Shown: positions 1 through 6,999 of the stretch, one piece after another
Numbering within the stretch: position 1 is the first letter of the stretch
Layout of the letters: each line of letters starts with the position of its first letter
Origin: Opitutia bacterium
Lineage (GTDB): Bacteria > Verrucomicrobiota > Verrucomicrobiae > Opitutales > UBA953
Assembly: GCA_947488485.1 (NCBI GenBank)
Contig: CANKZO010000080.1
Coordinates: 1-9,216 of the forward strand
Direction: 5' to 3'
DNA: 9,216 nucleotides
Program-made: the position numbers and the translations under genes
The notes under the pieces: model-generated
The model's database searches: none
Told to the model about the DNA's origin: nothing
What the model saw: the letters and a program-made list of their open reading frames with translations, nothing else

Positions 1-931
1 TCGCGTAGTCGTATTCGGCGTAAGGCGAATTATTGCCGACGAAGAACGGGTAGCCGTGGTTACCAGCTTTCTTGGCCTGATTAATCTCGTCGTAGCCGCG
101 GGAGCCGCGAGGGCCGTCGACGCGCGCATCGGGTCCGACTTCGCCCCAGTAGACGTAGCCGGTCTTCGGGTCGATGCTCAGGCGCCAAGGATTACGCGTG
201 CCCATCGCGAAGATCTCTGGGCGGGTTTTGGGCGTGCCGGGTTTGAAGAGATTACCTTCTGGGATGCTGTACGTCGCGTCGTCGTGCACGCGGATGCGAT
301 TCACCTTGCCGACAAGGGTGTTGGTGTTGGCGGAAGTGCGCGCGCCGTCCCAGGGTTCCTTGCCCGGGCGCTGGTCGAGCGGGGCGTAGCCCTTGCTGTC
401 GCCGAACGGGCTGGTGTTGTCGCCAGTCGAGAAATACAGGCAGCCATCCGGGCCGAACATGAGGGTCGCGCCGTGGTGGCAGCACTGCAGGCGCTGCTCC
501 TCATATTTCAGGATGAGTTTCTCGCTGCCGGCGACGAGTTTGTCGTCCTTCACCTGGAAGCGGGACAGATACTGGCCGTCGAAGCCGACGGGCGAGTAGA
601 TCAGGTAGATCCAGCCGTTCTGGGCGAACTTCGGGTCGAGCGCGAAAGCGAGGAAGCCGTTCTCGAGCGTCTTGAAGATTTCCATCTCGGCGACGAGCGT
701 GACGCGCTTGGTCTTGGGATCGTAGATCTTGAGGGCGCCGAGATATTCGTTGAACCAGATGCGGCCATCCGGTCCGAACTCGAGGTGCATCGGCTGAGGC
801 AGTCCAGTGAGCAGGGTCTCGGTCTGGAACCGGACATCCTCCGGTAGGGCGTCGGCGGCGCGGACGGCCGGAGCGGCCATTAGCAAGGCGGCGCCGAGCA
901 GGGAAAGGAGACGGACAGGAGTAGAAGCCAT
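1..931 (-). CDS. PQQ-dependent sugar dehydrogenase-like exported protein (C-terminus missing)
   Basis: Reading the complement from ATG at 931 gives 310 residues with no stop before the left edge, so the C-terminal part is missing. Residues 1-25 look like a signal peptide: Arg7, a hydrophobic core around 8-20, and a cleavage site near AVRA-AD, so the protein should be exported. The rest resembles the glucose/sorbosone dehydrogenase six-bladed propeller. Visible landmarks are GLPQPMHLEFGPDG (43-56), CCHHG followed by FGPDGCLYFSTGDN (150-172), GTRNPWRLSIDP (244-255) and GYDEIN (279-284). By analogy with soluble PQQ glucose dehydrogenase, His152 or His153 and Arg246 are candidates for the catalytic His and Arg. 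The family oxidises sugars in the periplasm, but the substrate here cannot be told. Relatives in Planctomycetes and Verrucomicrobia often carry extra C-terminal domains such as cytochrome c, which would lie outside the window. It lies downstream of the SUF terminator, so it is probably a separate transcript. Confidence 0.8.
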   Translation of the reverse strand, partial: MASTPVRLLSLLGAALLMAAPAVRAADALPEDVRFQTETLLTGLPQPMHLEFGPDGRIWFNEYLGALKIYDPKTKRVTLVAEMEIFKTLENGFLAFALDPKFAQNGWIYLIYSPVGFDGQYLSRFQVKDDKLVAGSEKLILKYEEQRLQCCHHGATLMFGPDGCLYFSTGDNTSPFGDSKGYAPLDQRPGKEPWDGARTSANTNTLVGKVNRIRVHDDATYSIPEGNLFKPGTPKTRPEIFAMGTRNPWRLSIDPKTGYVYWGEVGPDARVDGPRGSRGYDEINQAKKAGNHGYPFFVGNNSPYAEYDYA

Positions 932-1006
932 GGGAGGGTGACCTTGGGGAATGGGTGGGGTTCCAGCAGGGTTAGGAAAATAGGCCCAAGGGCAAGAGGG
1001 GAGGCG

Positions 1007-1131
1007 TTTAGGGCCAGGGCCGGGGCTAGGGATAGGGCTAGGTAATATTGGAAAAGAAAACGTCCACCGAAAGGCGGACGTCGTTAGGAGCATTTTCTAG
1101 CCCGAGCCCTAGCTCTGGCCCTAGCCCTAAA
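1007..1131. repeat. Hexamer-armed long inverted repeat, copy 1
   Basis: Two arms, 1007-1041 and 1097-1131, are near-complementary over 35 positions; by hand I count three mismatches and two G-T pairs. Each arm is a tandem of degenerate hexamers, AGGGCY on the plus strand in the left arm and the complementary CTRGCC type in the right arm. The right arm abuts the sufT stop codon at 1132. Between the arms lies a separate perfect terminator hairpin. The transcript could fold as a long outer stem enclosing the terminator. Function is unknown: protection of the 3' end, bidirectional termination or a REP-like repeat are all possible. Confidence 0.75.
1050..1081 (-). terminator. Intrinsic terminator of the SUF operon
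   Basis: On the minus strand, positions 1081 to 1060 form a 9-bp stem (ACGTCCGCC paired with GGTGGACGT, one G-U pair) around a TTTC loop. It is followed directly by the T-rich run TTTTCTTTT. This is a textbook Rho-independent terminator 50 nt beyond the sufT stop codon and in the right orientation to end the SUF transcript. It sits inside the loop of the larger hexamer inverted repeat. Confidence 0.88.
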
Positions 1132-1758
<627 letters not shown>

Positions 1759-1760
1759 GT

Positions 1761-3086
1761 TCAGGCTTGGTGGAATTTAAGGCGGAGCATCTCGCGTACT
1801 GTGGCGGCGGCTTGTTCATGGCCGACCTTGGCGAGGACTTCCTCGAGGAAGCCCTGCGCGAGTAGCTCCTGGGCGACGGCGAGCGGGATGCCGCGGGCGC
1901 GTAGGTAGAAGAGTTCGGCGGGGTCGATTTGGCCAGTCGTCGCGCCGTGCGAGCACTTCACGTCGTTGGCTTCGATCTCGAGGCCAGGCAGGGAATCCGC
2001 TTCGGCGTCCGGCGAGAGGAGGAGGTTGCGGTTGGTCTGATAGGCGTCGGTGCGCTGGGCTTCCGGGGCGACCTTGATGAGGCCCGAGAAGATCGTGCGC
2101 GCCTTGCCAAGCAGGGCGTTCTTGAAGAGCAGGTCGGACTTCGCGTGGCCGGCGGCGTGGATCTGCAGCGTGCGCTGGTCGAACTCCTGTTCGCCCGTGG
2201 CGACGGAGATGCCGTAGAGGCGGACGTCGGCGCCTTCGCCGTCGATACGGACGCAGTTCTCGAGGCGGGCGCGACGGGAACCGACGGCGGCGTTGACGGA
2301 GCTGATGAGCGCATCACGTCCACCGCAGGTATTGTCGATCTGGAAGGACTGCGTGGCGGAACCCCAGGCCTGCACGGCGAGGCGGCGAACCTGCGAGCCC
2401 GTGCCGGCATGGATATCGACGGCGGAGATTGCGAGGGCGCGCTGGTCGGCTTTGGCGGAGAGGTGGAAGTCGTGGATGTCGGCCACGGCGCGCTCGCCGG
2501 CGATGATGAGCGCGTGCGGGAAGACCGCGACGCCATCGGTGAGCGTCCAAGTGACTGCGACGAACGGTTGCTTCACCTCGACGCCCTTGGGGACGTGGAG
2601 GACGTAGCCGGCGCGAAGCCAGGCTCGGTGCAGGGCGGCGAACTTATCGCTACCGAGGAGCACGGGGTGCTTCAGGAGGTGTTCCTGGAGGAGGGCGGGG
2701 CGGGTGCGGACGGCGTCTTCAAGGGATTCGAAGACCACGCCTTGGGCGACGAGCTCGGCGGAGAGCGTCGGCTTGAGTACGCAATGGCCATCGACGTGGA
2801 CAATCAGGCCGGCGGCGTCGGAGATGAGGCGAGAACGTGCGATCAGGTCGGCCGCCTGGGCGGGCGACGGGGCGGGTGCGGGGGCGTAACCGTCGAGCGA
2901 GAGCGAACGTGCGTCGGAAAAACGCCACTTCTCGTTGTCGCGCGTGGGCATCGGCAACGATTGGAAGGTATGCCAGCCCTGTTGGCGGAGGACGGCGAAC
3001 CAATCCTGTGCGCGGAACTGAGTGGTTTCGGCGGACTGCAGGGCGACGTCGAGGACGCCGGCAGGAGCGGAGGCGACGGCGTTCAT
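1761..3086 (-). CDS. sufD: SufD, scaffold subunit of the SufBCD complex
   Basis: This 441-residue protein is the SufD partner that joins SufB and SufC in the cytoplasmic SufBC2D scaffold for Fe-S cluster building. The N-terminal half is divergent, as usual, with a helical region containing [15 protein letters not shown] (44-58). The beta-helix core runs roughly from 150 to 380. The diagnostic C-terminal block [25 protein letters not shown] (377-401) is present, with Cys378 and His380 aligning to the E. coli SufD Cys358/His360 region. The final helical domain matches the SufC-binding end. Its ATG overlaps the sufB stop by 4 nt (ATGA), indicating coupled translation. Length is close to the family norm. 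Confidence 0.93.
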   Translation of the reverse strand: MNAVASAPAGVLDVALQSAETTQFRAQDWFAVLRQQGWHTFQSLPMPTRDNEKWRFSDARSLSLDGYAPAPAPSPAQAADLIARSRLISDAAGLIVHVDGHCVLKPTLSAELVAQGVVFESLEDAVRTRPALLQEHLLKHPVLLGSDKFAALHRAWLRAGYVLHVPKGVEVKQPFVAVTWTLTDGVAVFPHALIIAGERAVADIHDFHLSAKADQRALAISAVDIHAGTGSQVRRLAVQAWGSATQSFQIDNTCGGRDALISSVNAAVGSRRARLENCVRIDGEGADVRLYGISVATGEQEFDQRTLQIHAAGHAKSDLLFKNALLGKARTIFSGLIKVAPEAQRTDAYQTNRNLLLSPDAEADSLPGLEIEANDVKCSHGATTGQIDPAELFYLRARGIPLAVAQELLAQGFLEEVLAKVGHEQAAATVREMLRLKFHQA

Positions 3087-4510
3087 CCGACGGACCCTTC
3101 CATCTGCAGCTCGATGAGGCGCTTCAGCTCGACGGAGTATTCCATCGGGAATTCCTTCACCAGGTCATTGACGAATCCGTTCACGGCGAGGGACATCGCT
3201 TCGCCTTCGGACAGGCCACGCTGCATCATGTAGAAGATCTGCTCGGCCGAGACCTTCGAGACGCTGGCTTCGTGCTGGACGGAGTTCTTCCGGCCGCGGA
3301 CGGAGATCGCCGGGTAGGTGTCGGTGCGGCTGTGCTCGTTGATGAGCAGCGCGTCGCACTCGGTGTTGTTACGGCAGTTAGAGAGGGTCTTCGGGATATG
3401 GACCAGGCCGCGATAGGTCGAACGGCCTTCGCCGACGGAGATCGACTTCGCGATGATGTTCGAGGTCGTGTCGTCGGCCGCGTGGATCATCTTCGCGCCG
3501 GTGTCCTGGTGCTGGCCGTCGTTGGCCAAGGCAATCGAGAGGACCTCGCCGCGGGCGCGCTTGCCGCGCAGGACCACGCCGGGGTACTTCATCGTCAGGC
3601 GGGAACCGATATTGCAATCGATCCAGCGGACTTCGGCGTCCTCTTCGGCCACGCCGCGCTTCGTCACGAGATTAAAGACGTTGGCGGACCAGTTCTGGAC
3701 GGTGATGTACTGGATCTTCGCACCCTTGAGGGCGACGAGCTCCACGACTGCGGAGTGCAGGGTAGCCGTCTCGAACTTGGGGGCCGTGCAGCCTTCCATG
3801 TAGGTGACTTCCGAGCCTTCGTCGGCGATGATGAGCGTGCGCTCGAACTGGCCGAAGTTCTCGGCGTTGATGCGGAAGTAAGCCTGCAGAGGCTGGGCCA
3901 CCTTCACGCCCTTGGGGATGTAGATGAACGAACCGCCGGAGAAGACCGCGGAATTGAGGGCCGAGAATTTGTTGTCGCCGATGGGGATGACCTTGCCGAA
4001 CCACTTGCGGAAGATCTCCGGGTGGTCGCGCAGGCCTTCGGTCGGACCGCAGAAGATGACGCCGAGCTTCTCGAGCTCTTCCTTCATGCGGGAGTAGACC
4101 GCTTCGGAGTCGAACTGGGCTTCGACGCCGGCGAGGAACTTACGTTCCGACTCCGGGATGCCGAGGCGTTCGAAGGTCTTCTTCACGTCGTCCGGGACTT
4201 CTTCCCACGTGCGGACGGGCTTCTGGCCCTTGGAGAGGTAGTAGCGGATGTCCTCGAACTTGATGTTTTCGAGGTCGGTTGTGGCCCAATGCGTCGGCAT
4301 CGGCATGTCCTGGAAGATCTTCAGCGACTTCTGGCGGAACTCGCGAATCCATTCCTCCTCGCCCTTGACCTTGGCGATATAGTCCACGGTCGCGGCGCTG
4401 AGGCCCACGCCGGCGTCGAAGGTATAGTTTTCCTCGTACTTGAAGTCGCCCTTGGAGCGATCGACTTCGATCGCTTCGCGCTGCGCCTGGGATTCGTCGA
4501 TTTCGGCCAT
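3083..4510 (-). CDS. sufB: SufB, core scaffold of the SufBCD Fe-S assembly complex
   Basis: This 475-residue protein is the SufB subunit on which nascent clusters are built. Strongly conserved blocks include [14 protein letters not shown] (191-204), [15 protein letters not shown] (272-286), [15 protein letters not shown] (377-391) and [10 protein letters not shown] (412-421). Cys385 corresponds to E. coli Cys405, and His413 and Glu414 correspond to His433 and Glu434, the residues implicated in sulfur acceptance and cluster formation. All are present, so the scaffold looks functional. The N-terminus (1-40) is charged and typical. The ATG sits 5 nt after the sufC stop with no Shine-Dalgarno sequence. 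It overlaps sufD by 4 nt. Confidence 0.97.
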   Translation of the reverse strand: MAEIDESQAQREAIEVDRSKGDFKYEENYTFDAGVGLSAATVDYIAKVKGEEEWIREFRQKSLKIFQDMPMPTHWATTDLENIKFEDIRYYLSKGQKPVRTWEEVPDDVKKTFERLGIPESERKFLAGVEAQFDSEAVYSRMKEELEKLGVIFCGPTEGLRDHPEIFRKWFGKVIPIGDNKFSALNSAVFSGGSFIYIPKGVKVAQPLQAYFRINAENFGQFERTLIIADEGSEVTYMEGCTAPKFETATLHSAVVELVALKGAKIQYITVQNWSANVFNLVTKRGVAEEDAEVRWIDCNIGSRLTMKYPGVVLRGKRARGEVLSIALANDGQHQDTGAKMIHAADDTTSNIIAKSISVGEGRSTYRGLVHIPKTLSNCRNNTECDALLINEHSRTDTYPAISVRGRKNSVQHEASVSKVSAEQIFYMMQRGLSEGEAMSLAVNGFVNDLVKEFPMEYSVELKRLIELQMEGSVG

Positions 4511-4515
4511 CTAGT

Positions 4516-5274
4516 TTAGGCGGAGGCGAGTTCGGTTTTCACCCAATCATAGCCCTTGGCTTCGAGTTCGAGGGCAAGTTCCTTGCCGCCGCTGTGGACG
4601 ATGCGACCGTCCCACATGATGTGGACGCGGTCAGGCACGATGTACTCGAGCAGGCGCTGGTAGTGGGTGATGACGAGGAAGCCCGTGTCGGGGCCGCGCA
4701 TGGCGTTGACGCCTTCGGAGACGATGCGGAGCGCGTCGATATCGAGGCCGGAGTCGGTCTCGTCGAGCACGGCGTACTTCGGCTTGAGCATCATCAGCTG
4801 GAGGATCTCGCAGCGCTTCTTTTCGCCGCCGGAGAAGCCTTCGTTGACGAAGCGGGAGGTGAACTTCCGATCCATCTTGAGGGCGTCCATCTTCGCGTAG
4901 AGCTCGGTGTAGTAGGCCTTGGCGTCGAAGGGCGCGCCCTTGGCCTGGCGGGCGACGATCGCGGCGCGGATGAAGTTAGCGATGGTCACGCCGGGGATCT
5001 CGCTCGGGTATTGGAACGCGAGGAAGAGGCCGGCGCGGGCGATGACATCAGGCTCGAGGCCGATGATCTGTTCGCCGTCGAGGAAGGCTTCGCCGGATTG
5101 CACGGAGTAGTCCGGGTGGCCGGCGAGGACCTTGGAGAGTGTGCTCTTACCGGTGCCGTTCGGCCCCATGATAGCGTGCACTTCGCCCTTCGGGACCGTG
5201 AGGGAAAAATCCTTCAGGATCGGGCGGTCGCCGATGGAGGCGTTGAGATTCTTGATGACGAGCGAGTCAGACAT
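4516..5274 (-). CDS. sufC: SufC, ABC-type ATPase of the SufBCD complex
   Basis: This 252-residue ABC ATPase powers the conformational change of the SufBC2D scaffold; it is a soluble protein, not a transporter. Visible motifs are Walker [10 protein letters not shown] (37-45), the Q-loop Gln88, the signature [10 protein letters not shown] (147-156), Walker [15 protein letters not shown] (167-180) and the H-loop His204 in [11 protein letters not shown]. The SufC-specific context SGGEKKR and DETDSGLD distinguishes it from importer ATPases. The ATG at 5274 is 18 nt beyond the regulator gene stop. It is preceded by a pyrimidine-rich stretch (CCCCTTCCCTTTCCGTT) and no Shine-Dalgarno sequence. Length is normal. 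Confidence 0.97.
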   Translation of the reverse strand: MSDSLVIKNLNASIGDRPILKDFSLTVPKGEVHAIMGPNGTGKSTLSKVLAGHPDYSVQSGEAFLDGEQIIGLEPDVIARAGLFLAFQYPSEIPGVTIANFIRAAIVARQAKGAPFDAKAYYTELYAKMDALKMDRKFTSRFVNEGFSGGEKKRCEILQLMMLKPKYAVLDETDSGLDIDALRIVSEGVNAMRGPDTGFLVITHYQRLLEYIVPDRVHIMWDGRIVHSGGKELALELEAKGYDWVKTELASA

Positions 5275-5292
5275 AACGGAAAGGGAAGGGGA

Positions 5293-5739
5293 TTAGTTGG
5301 AATGGGAGTCCTTGGCCTGAGCGCGGCCGAGGAAGCTGATCTCGATGACTTCGGAGTCGAAGCCGGGCGGGAGGATCGAACGCAGGCTCTTCATCACCTC
5401 GGGCGGGAGCTCGATGTCGTGGACCTGGCCGGTCTCCTTGTCGCGGAAGTGCGCGTGCGGGGCCAGGTTGGGGCAATAACGGGTGGACTCACGCTCGTGG
5501 TTGACCTGGCGGACCAGGCCGCAGCCGACGAAGGTTTCGAGGCAGTTATAGACCGTGGCCAAGGAGAGGCCGGGCATAACCTCACGGGCGCGGTTGAAGA
5601 CCTCGTCCACCGTGGGGTGGTCGCGCTCGGCTAGGAGGACTGTGAAGACGGCTTCACGCTGGGGGGTGACCTTCTGGCCGCTCTTAACGAGGGCTTCTTG
5701 AAGGTGTTCCTTATCATGCTCAGTGAGATTTCGAATCAT
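5293..5739 (-). CDS. Fur-family transcriptional regulator heading the SUF operon
   Basis: Taking ATG 5739, the product has 148 residues. It shows the Fur fold: an N-terminal winged helix with KVTPQREAVFTVLL (23-36) and HPTVDEVFNRAREVMPGLSLATVYNCLETFVGCGLV (41-76), then a dimerisation/metal domain with PHAHFRDKETGQVHDIELP (94-112). The paired CxxC zinc sites of many Fur proteins are absent; only scattered Cys66, Cys73 and Cys89 remain, and HAHF gives possible metal ligands. This resembles Fur, PerR or Irr-like members lacking structural zinc, and the subfamily cannot be fixed by eye. A TTG at 5778 would add 13 residues rich in Leu, Ile and Arg that are not typical of the family, so ATG is preferred. 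The gene is 18 nt from sufC and is probably co-transcribed, which makes it the likely iron, redox or haem-responsive regulator of Fe-S assembly. Confidence 0.88.
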   Translation of the reverse strand: MIRNLTEHDKEHLQEALVKSGQKVTPQREAVFTVLLAERDHPTVDEVFNRAREVMPGLSLATVYNCLETFVGCGLVRQVNHERESTRYCPNLAPHAHFRDKETGQVHDIELPPEVMKSLRSILPPGFDSEVIEISFLGRAQAKDSHSN

Positions 5740-5771
5740 TCTAAGTGATAACACAGTTAGAATGAGTCTAA
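5730..5771 (-). promoter_or_regulatory. Paired Fur-family-type operator boxes at the head of the SUF operon
   Basis: Two 15-bp boxes lie at 5757-5771 (minus strand TTAGACTCATTCTAA) and 5730-5744 (TTAGAATGATTCGAA), separated by 12 bp, with centres 27 bp apart. Each is an imperfect 7-1-7 palindrome. As a pair they form an inverted repeat matching at 13 of 15 positions, with a perfect 8-bp core (CATTCTAA/TTAGAATG). The shared core TTAGAATNATTCTAA resembles PerR/Fur boxes and also the TTAGAA-N3-TTCTAA type described for Irr. The inner box covers the proposed ATG at 5739. A weak extended -10-like TGTTATCAC lies between the boxes on the minus strand. Autoregulation by the adjacent Fur-family protein is an inference. 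Confidence 0.6.
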
Positions 5772-5796
5772 TCCGCAAGAAGAAAGGGGTGGAAAG

Positions 5797-5896
5797 TAGG
5801 GCTTGGGCTAGGGCCAGGGCTGGGGACAGGCTTATTCAGACTGAATCCTCCTTTTAGGGGTCTCTAGCCCCAGCCCTGGCCCTGACTCTGGCCCTA
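5797..5896. repeat. Hexamer-armed long inverted repeat, copy 2
   Basis: Arms 5797-5825 and 5868-5896 are complementary, including a perfect 16-bp stretch (AGGGCCAGGGCTGGGG at 5810-5825 against 5868-5883). Both arms consist of degenerate AGGGCY-type hexamers, as in the copy at 1007-1131. The 42-nt loop holds a 13-bp palindrome, ATTCAGACTGAAT (5834-5846). The right arm starts 3 nt beyond the stop codon of the LON-domain gene. No clean T-run follows, so it is not a standard intrinsic terminator, though such a long GC-rich stem may still help to end transcription. Confidence 0.75.
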
Positions 5897-5899
5897 GTC

Positions 5900-6562
5900 T
5901 CAGTTCAGCCCCCGGGCTTCTTGGCCGCCACCCTGTTCGTCCAGCTTCCGCTGGGCGTCGAGGCGGGCGAGTTCGTCGGCCACGGCTTTGATCCGCTGAT
6001 CCTGCGAAAGGCATTCGAGTAGCTGGCGGCGCGTAGCGGCGTCGGCGACAAGATGTCCAGCTGCGGCGTCCGCTAGGGCACCAGGCTGATTGGCGAGTCC
6101 GCGCAGGCGCTGCATCATCGGCGCAGCTTCCTCGCCGAGCTCGCTGACGATGTTCTCGGCGAAGGCGAGTACGCGGGCGATATCGCGCGTACTGCCAAGG
6201 AGGTCGGTCGAGGCTTCGTCGACGACCGGGGCGATCTCAAGCTGCGGATACGGCGTCTTACGCTTCACCTTGATGACGCGGGCGCGGCGCAGGCCTTCGA
6301 GGATAATGTGCGAGGTACCGTCCTCAAGTTCGACATGGCCGACGATGCGTCCGACGCACGTGAAGGGGCAGGGCGGTTCGTCGTTGTCCGGCGTGAGGCT
6401 TTCTTCATCCAGCTGAGAGATCGCAAACATGCGGCTGCCCGCGAGGGTCTCCTTCAGCATCTTGCGGTAGCGCGGTTCGAAGATGCGCAGCGGCATGAGC
6501 TGCTGCGGCAAGAAGACGCAGTTGCCCAGGGTCATGACAGGAACGACGACGGTGGGAACCAT
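5900..6562 (-). CDS. Stand-alone LON substrate-binding-domain protein
   Basis: This 220-residue product has a LON N-terminal (PUA-like) domain without the AAA+ ATPase or protease domains of Lon. Hallmarks are VVPVMTLGNCVFLPQQLMPLRIFEPRYRKMLKETL (6-40), RMFAISQ (44-50), CVGRIVGHVELEDGTSHIILEGLRRARV (69-96) and PYPQLEIAPVVDE (104-116). Helices rich in Ala and Leu follow (about 126-205), and the tail is polar. In Lon this domain binds protein substrates; the role of stand-alone forms is poorly defined. ATG 6562 is chosen because the domain begins right there. The frame stays open upstream to 6676, but that part encodes only a Pro/Ser-rich stretch made by a repeat. The ATG is preceded by a pyrimidine tract (CTTCACCCTCCCTCAC) and no Shine-Dalgarno sequence. 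It appears monocistronic. Confidence 0.85.
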   Translation of the reverse strand: MVPTVVVPVMTLGNCVFLPQQLMPLRIFEPRYRKMLKETLAGSRMFAISQLDEESLTPDNDEPPCPFTCVGRIVGHVELEDGTSHIILEGLRRARVIKVKRKTPYPQLEIAPVVDEASTDLLGSTRDIARVLAFAENIVSELGEEAAPMMQRLRGLANQPGALADAAAGHLVADAATRRQLLECLSQDQRIKAVADELARLDAQRKLDEQGGGQEARGLN

Positions 6563-6607
6563 GTGAGGGAGGGTGAAGGGAATCGGGGGAAAGGCAAATG
6601 GCGTGAA

Positions 6608-6640
6608 AGGGCCAGAGCCAGGGCTTGGGCTAGGGGTGGG
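6608..6640. repeat. Half-copy of the hexamer repeat
   Basis: A tract of degenerate GGGCYA-type hexamers lies in the LON gene 5' region. It shares a 15-bp identity (GGGCTTGGGCTAGGG, 6621-6635) with the left arm of the second inverted repeat (5799-5813). No complementary right arm is seen nearby, so this is a solo arm. It is not adjacent to a stop codon, unlike the two full copies. Confidence 0.6.
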
Positions 6641-6653
6641 AAGGGAGGCATCC

Positions 6654-6681
6654 GAACCGCCAACCGCTAACCGCAAGCCGC
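6654..6681. repeat. Heptanucleotide tandem repeat, four units
   Basis: Four consecutive 7-bp units with plus-strand consensus NAACCGC occupy 6654-6681: three match the consensus exactly, and the fourth has one change (AAGCCGC). They lie between the Cdd1-like gene and the LON gene, 14 bp from the hexamer half-repeat. Short heptamer tandem repeats of this kind are known from cyanobacterial intergenic regions; here the role is unknown. Confidence 0.65.
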
Positions 6682-6703
6682 TATCACCTATCTTCCGCCG
6701 TGG

Positions 6704-6997
6704 TCACTGCCACTGATCCAGGAAGAGCTTCTTCGGGTCCGGGCTGTCGGACTCGGCGAAGTAGACGCCCATGCGCAAGGAGGGCAGGAAATGGGCGGGG
6801 AGCTTCTCTTTGTTCCGTGAAGCGATTTCGGTGAGAAGCGACTCGGGCGAACGGCCGGCGAGCTGGTCCACGCGGTAGTAACCGGCGTCGAGCAGTTCGC
6901 GGGCGACGTCGACCGGGAAGCGCGTGATACGCATGAACGGACTGCACACGGCCTCCCGACGTCGTTCGGCCGCGCGCTGTCGTTCCGCTTCGTCCAC
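6704..6997 (-). CDS. Small Cdd1-like helix-hairpin-helix protein
   Basis: This 97-residue product starts at GTG 6997, 2 nt beyond the leuB stop codon. Residues 1-17 are a highly charged Arg/Glu helix. Residues 23-60 (RITRFPVDVARELLDAGYYRVDQLAGRSPESLL) resemble a helix-hairpin-helix segment. The end (PAHFLPSLRMGVYFAESDSPDPKKLFLDQW) is reminiscent of the Cdd1/pathogenicity-locus family, whose members keep a VYFA motif and a Trp-containing tail. The usual glycine-rich hairpin (PGVGP) is replaced by FPVDV, so DNA binding is uncertain. ATG 6934 is an alternative start giving 76 residues. Coupling to leuB suggests co-transcription but no obvious shared function. The family assignment is tentative; that this is a real gene is more secure. 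Confidence 0.6.
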   Translation of the reverse strand: MDEAERQRAAERRREAVCSPFMRITRFPVDVARELLDAGYYRVDQLAGRSPESLLTEIASRNKEKLPAHFLPSLRMGVYFAESDSPDPKKLFLDQWQ

Positions 6998-6999
6998 GA

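Noticed and set aside
1007..1131. Hexamer tracts as telomere or CRISPR repeats
   Set aside because: The units are degenerate, short and inverted, with no unique spacers and no cas genes; their position at gene ends does not fit either.
2837..4519. Very long plus-strand open frames opposite sufB and sufD (560 and 434 codons)
   Set aside because: They mirror well-supported SUF genes, show no recognisable domains, and arise from the GC-rich third-position bias of the true strand.
5834..5846. 13-bp palindrome ATTCAGACTGAAT as an operator for the regulator gene
   Set aside because: It does not match the twin-box core and sits in the loop of a long inverted repeat, so a structural role is as likely.
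6563..6676. N-terminal extension of the LON-domain protein
   Set aside because: The added Pro/Ser/Gly residues are encoded by the hexamer repeat, and the LON domain begins at ATG 6562.
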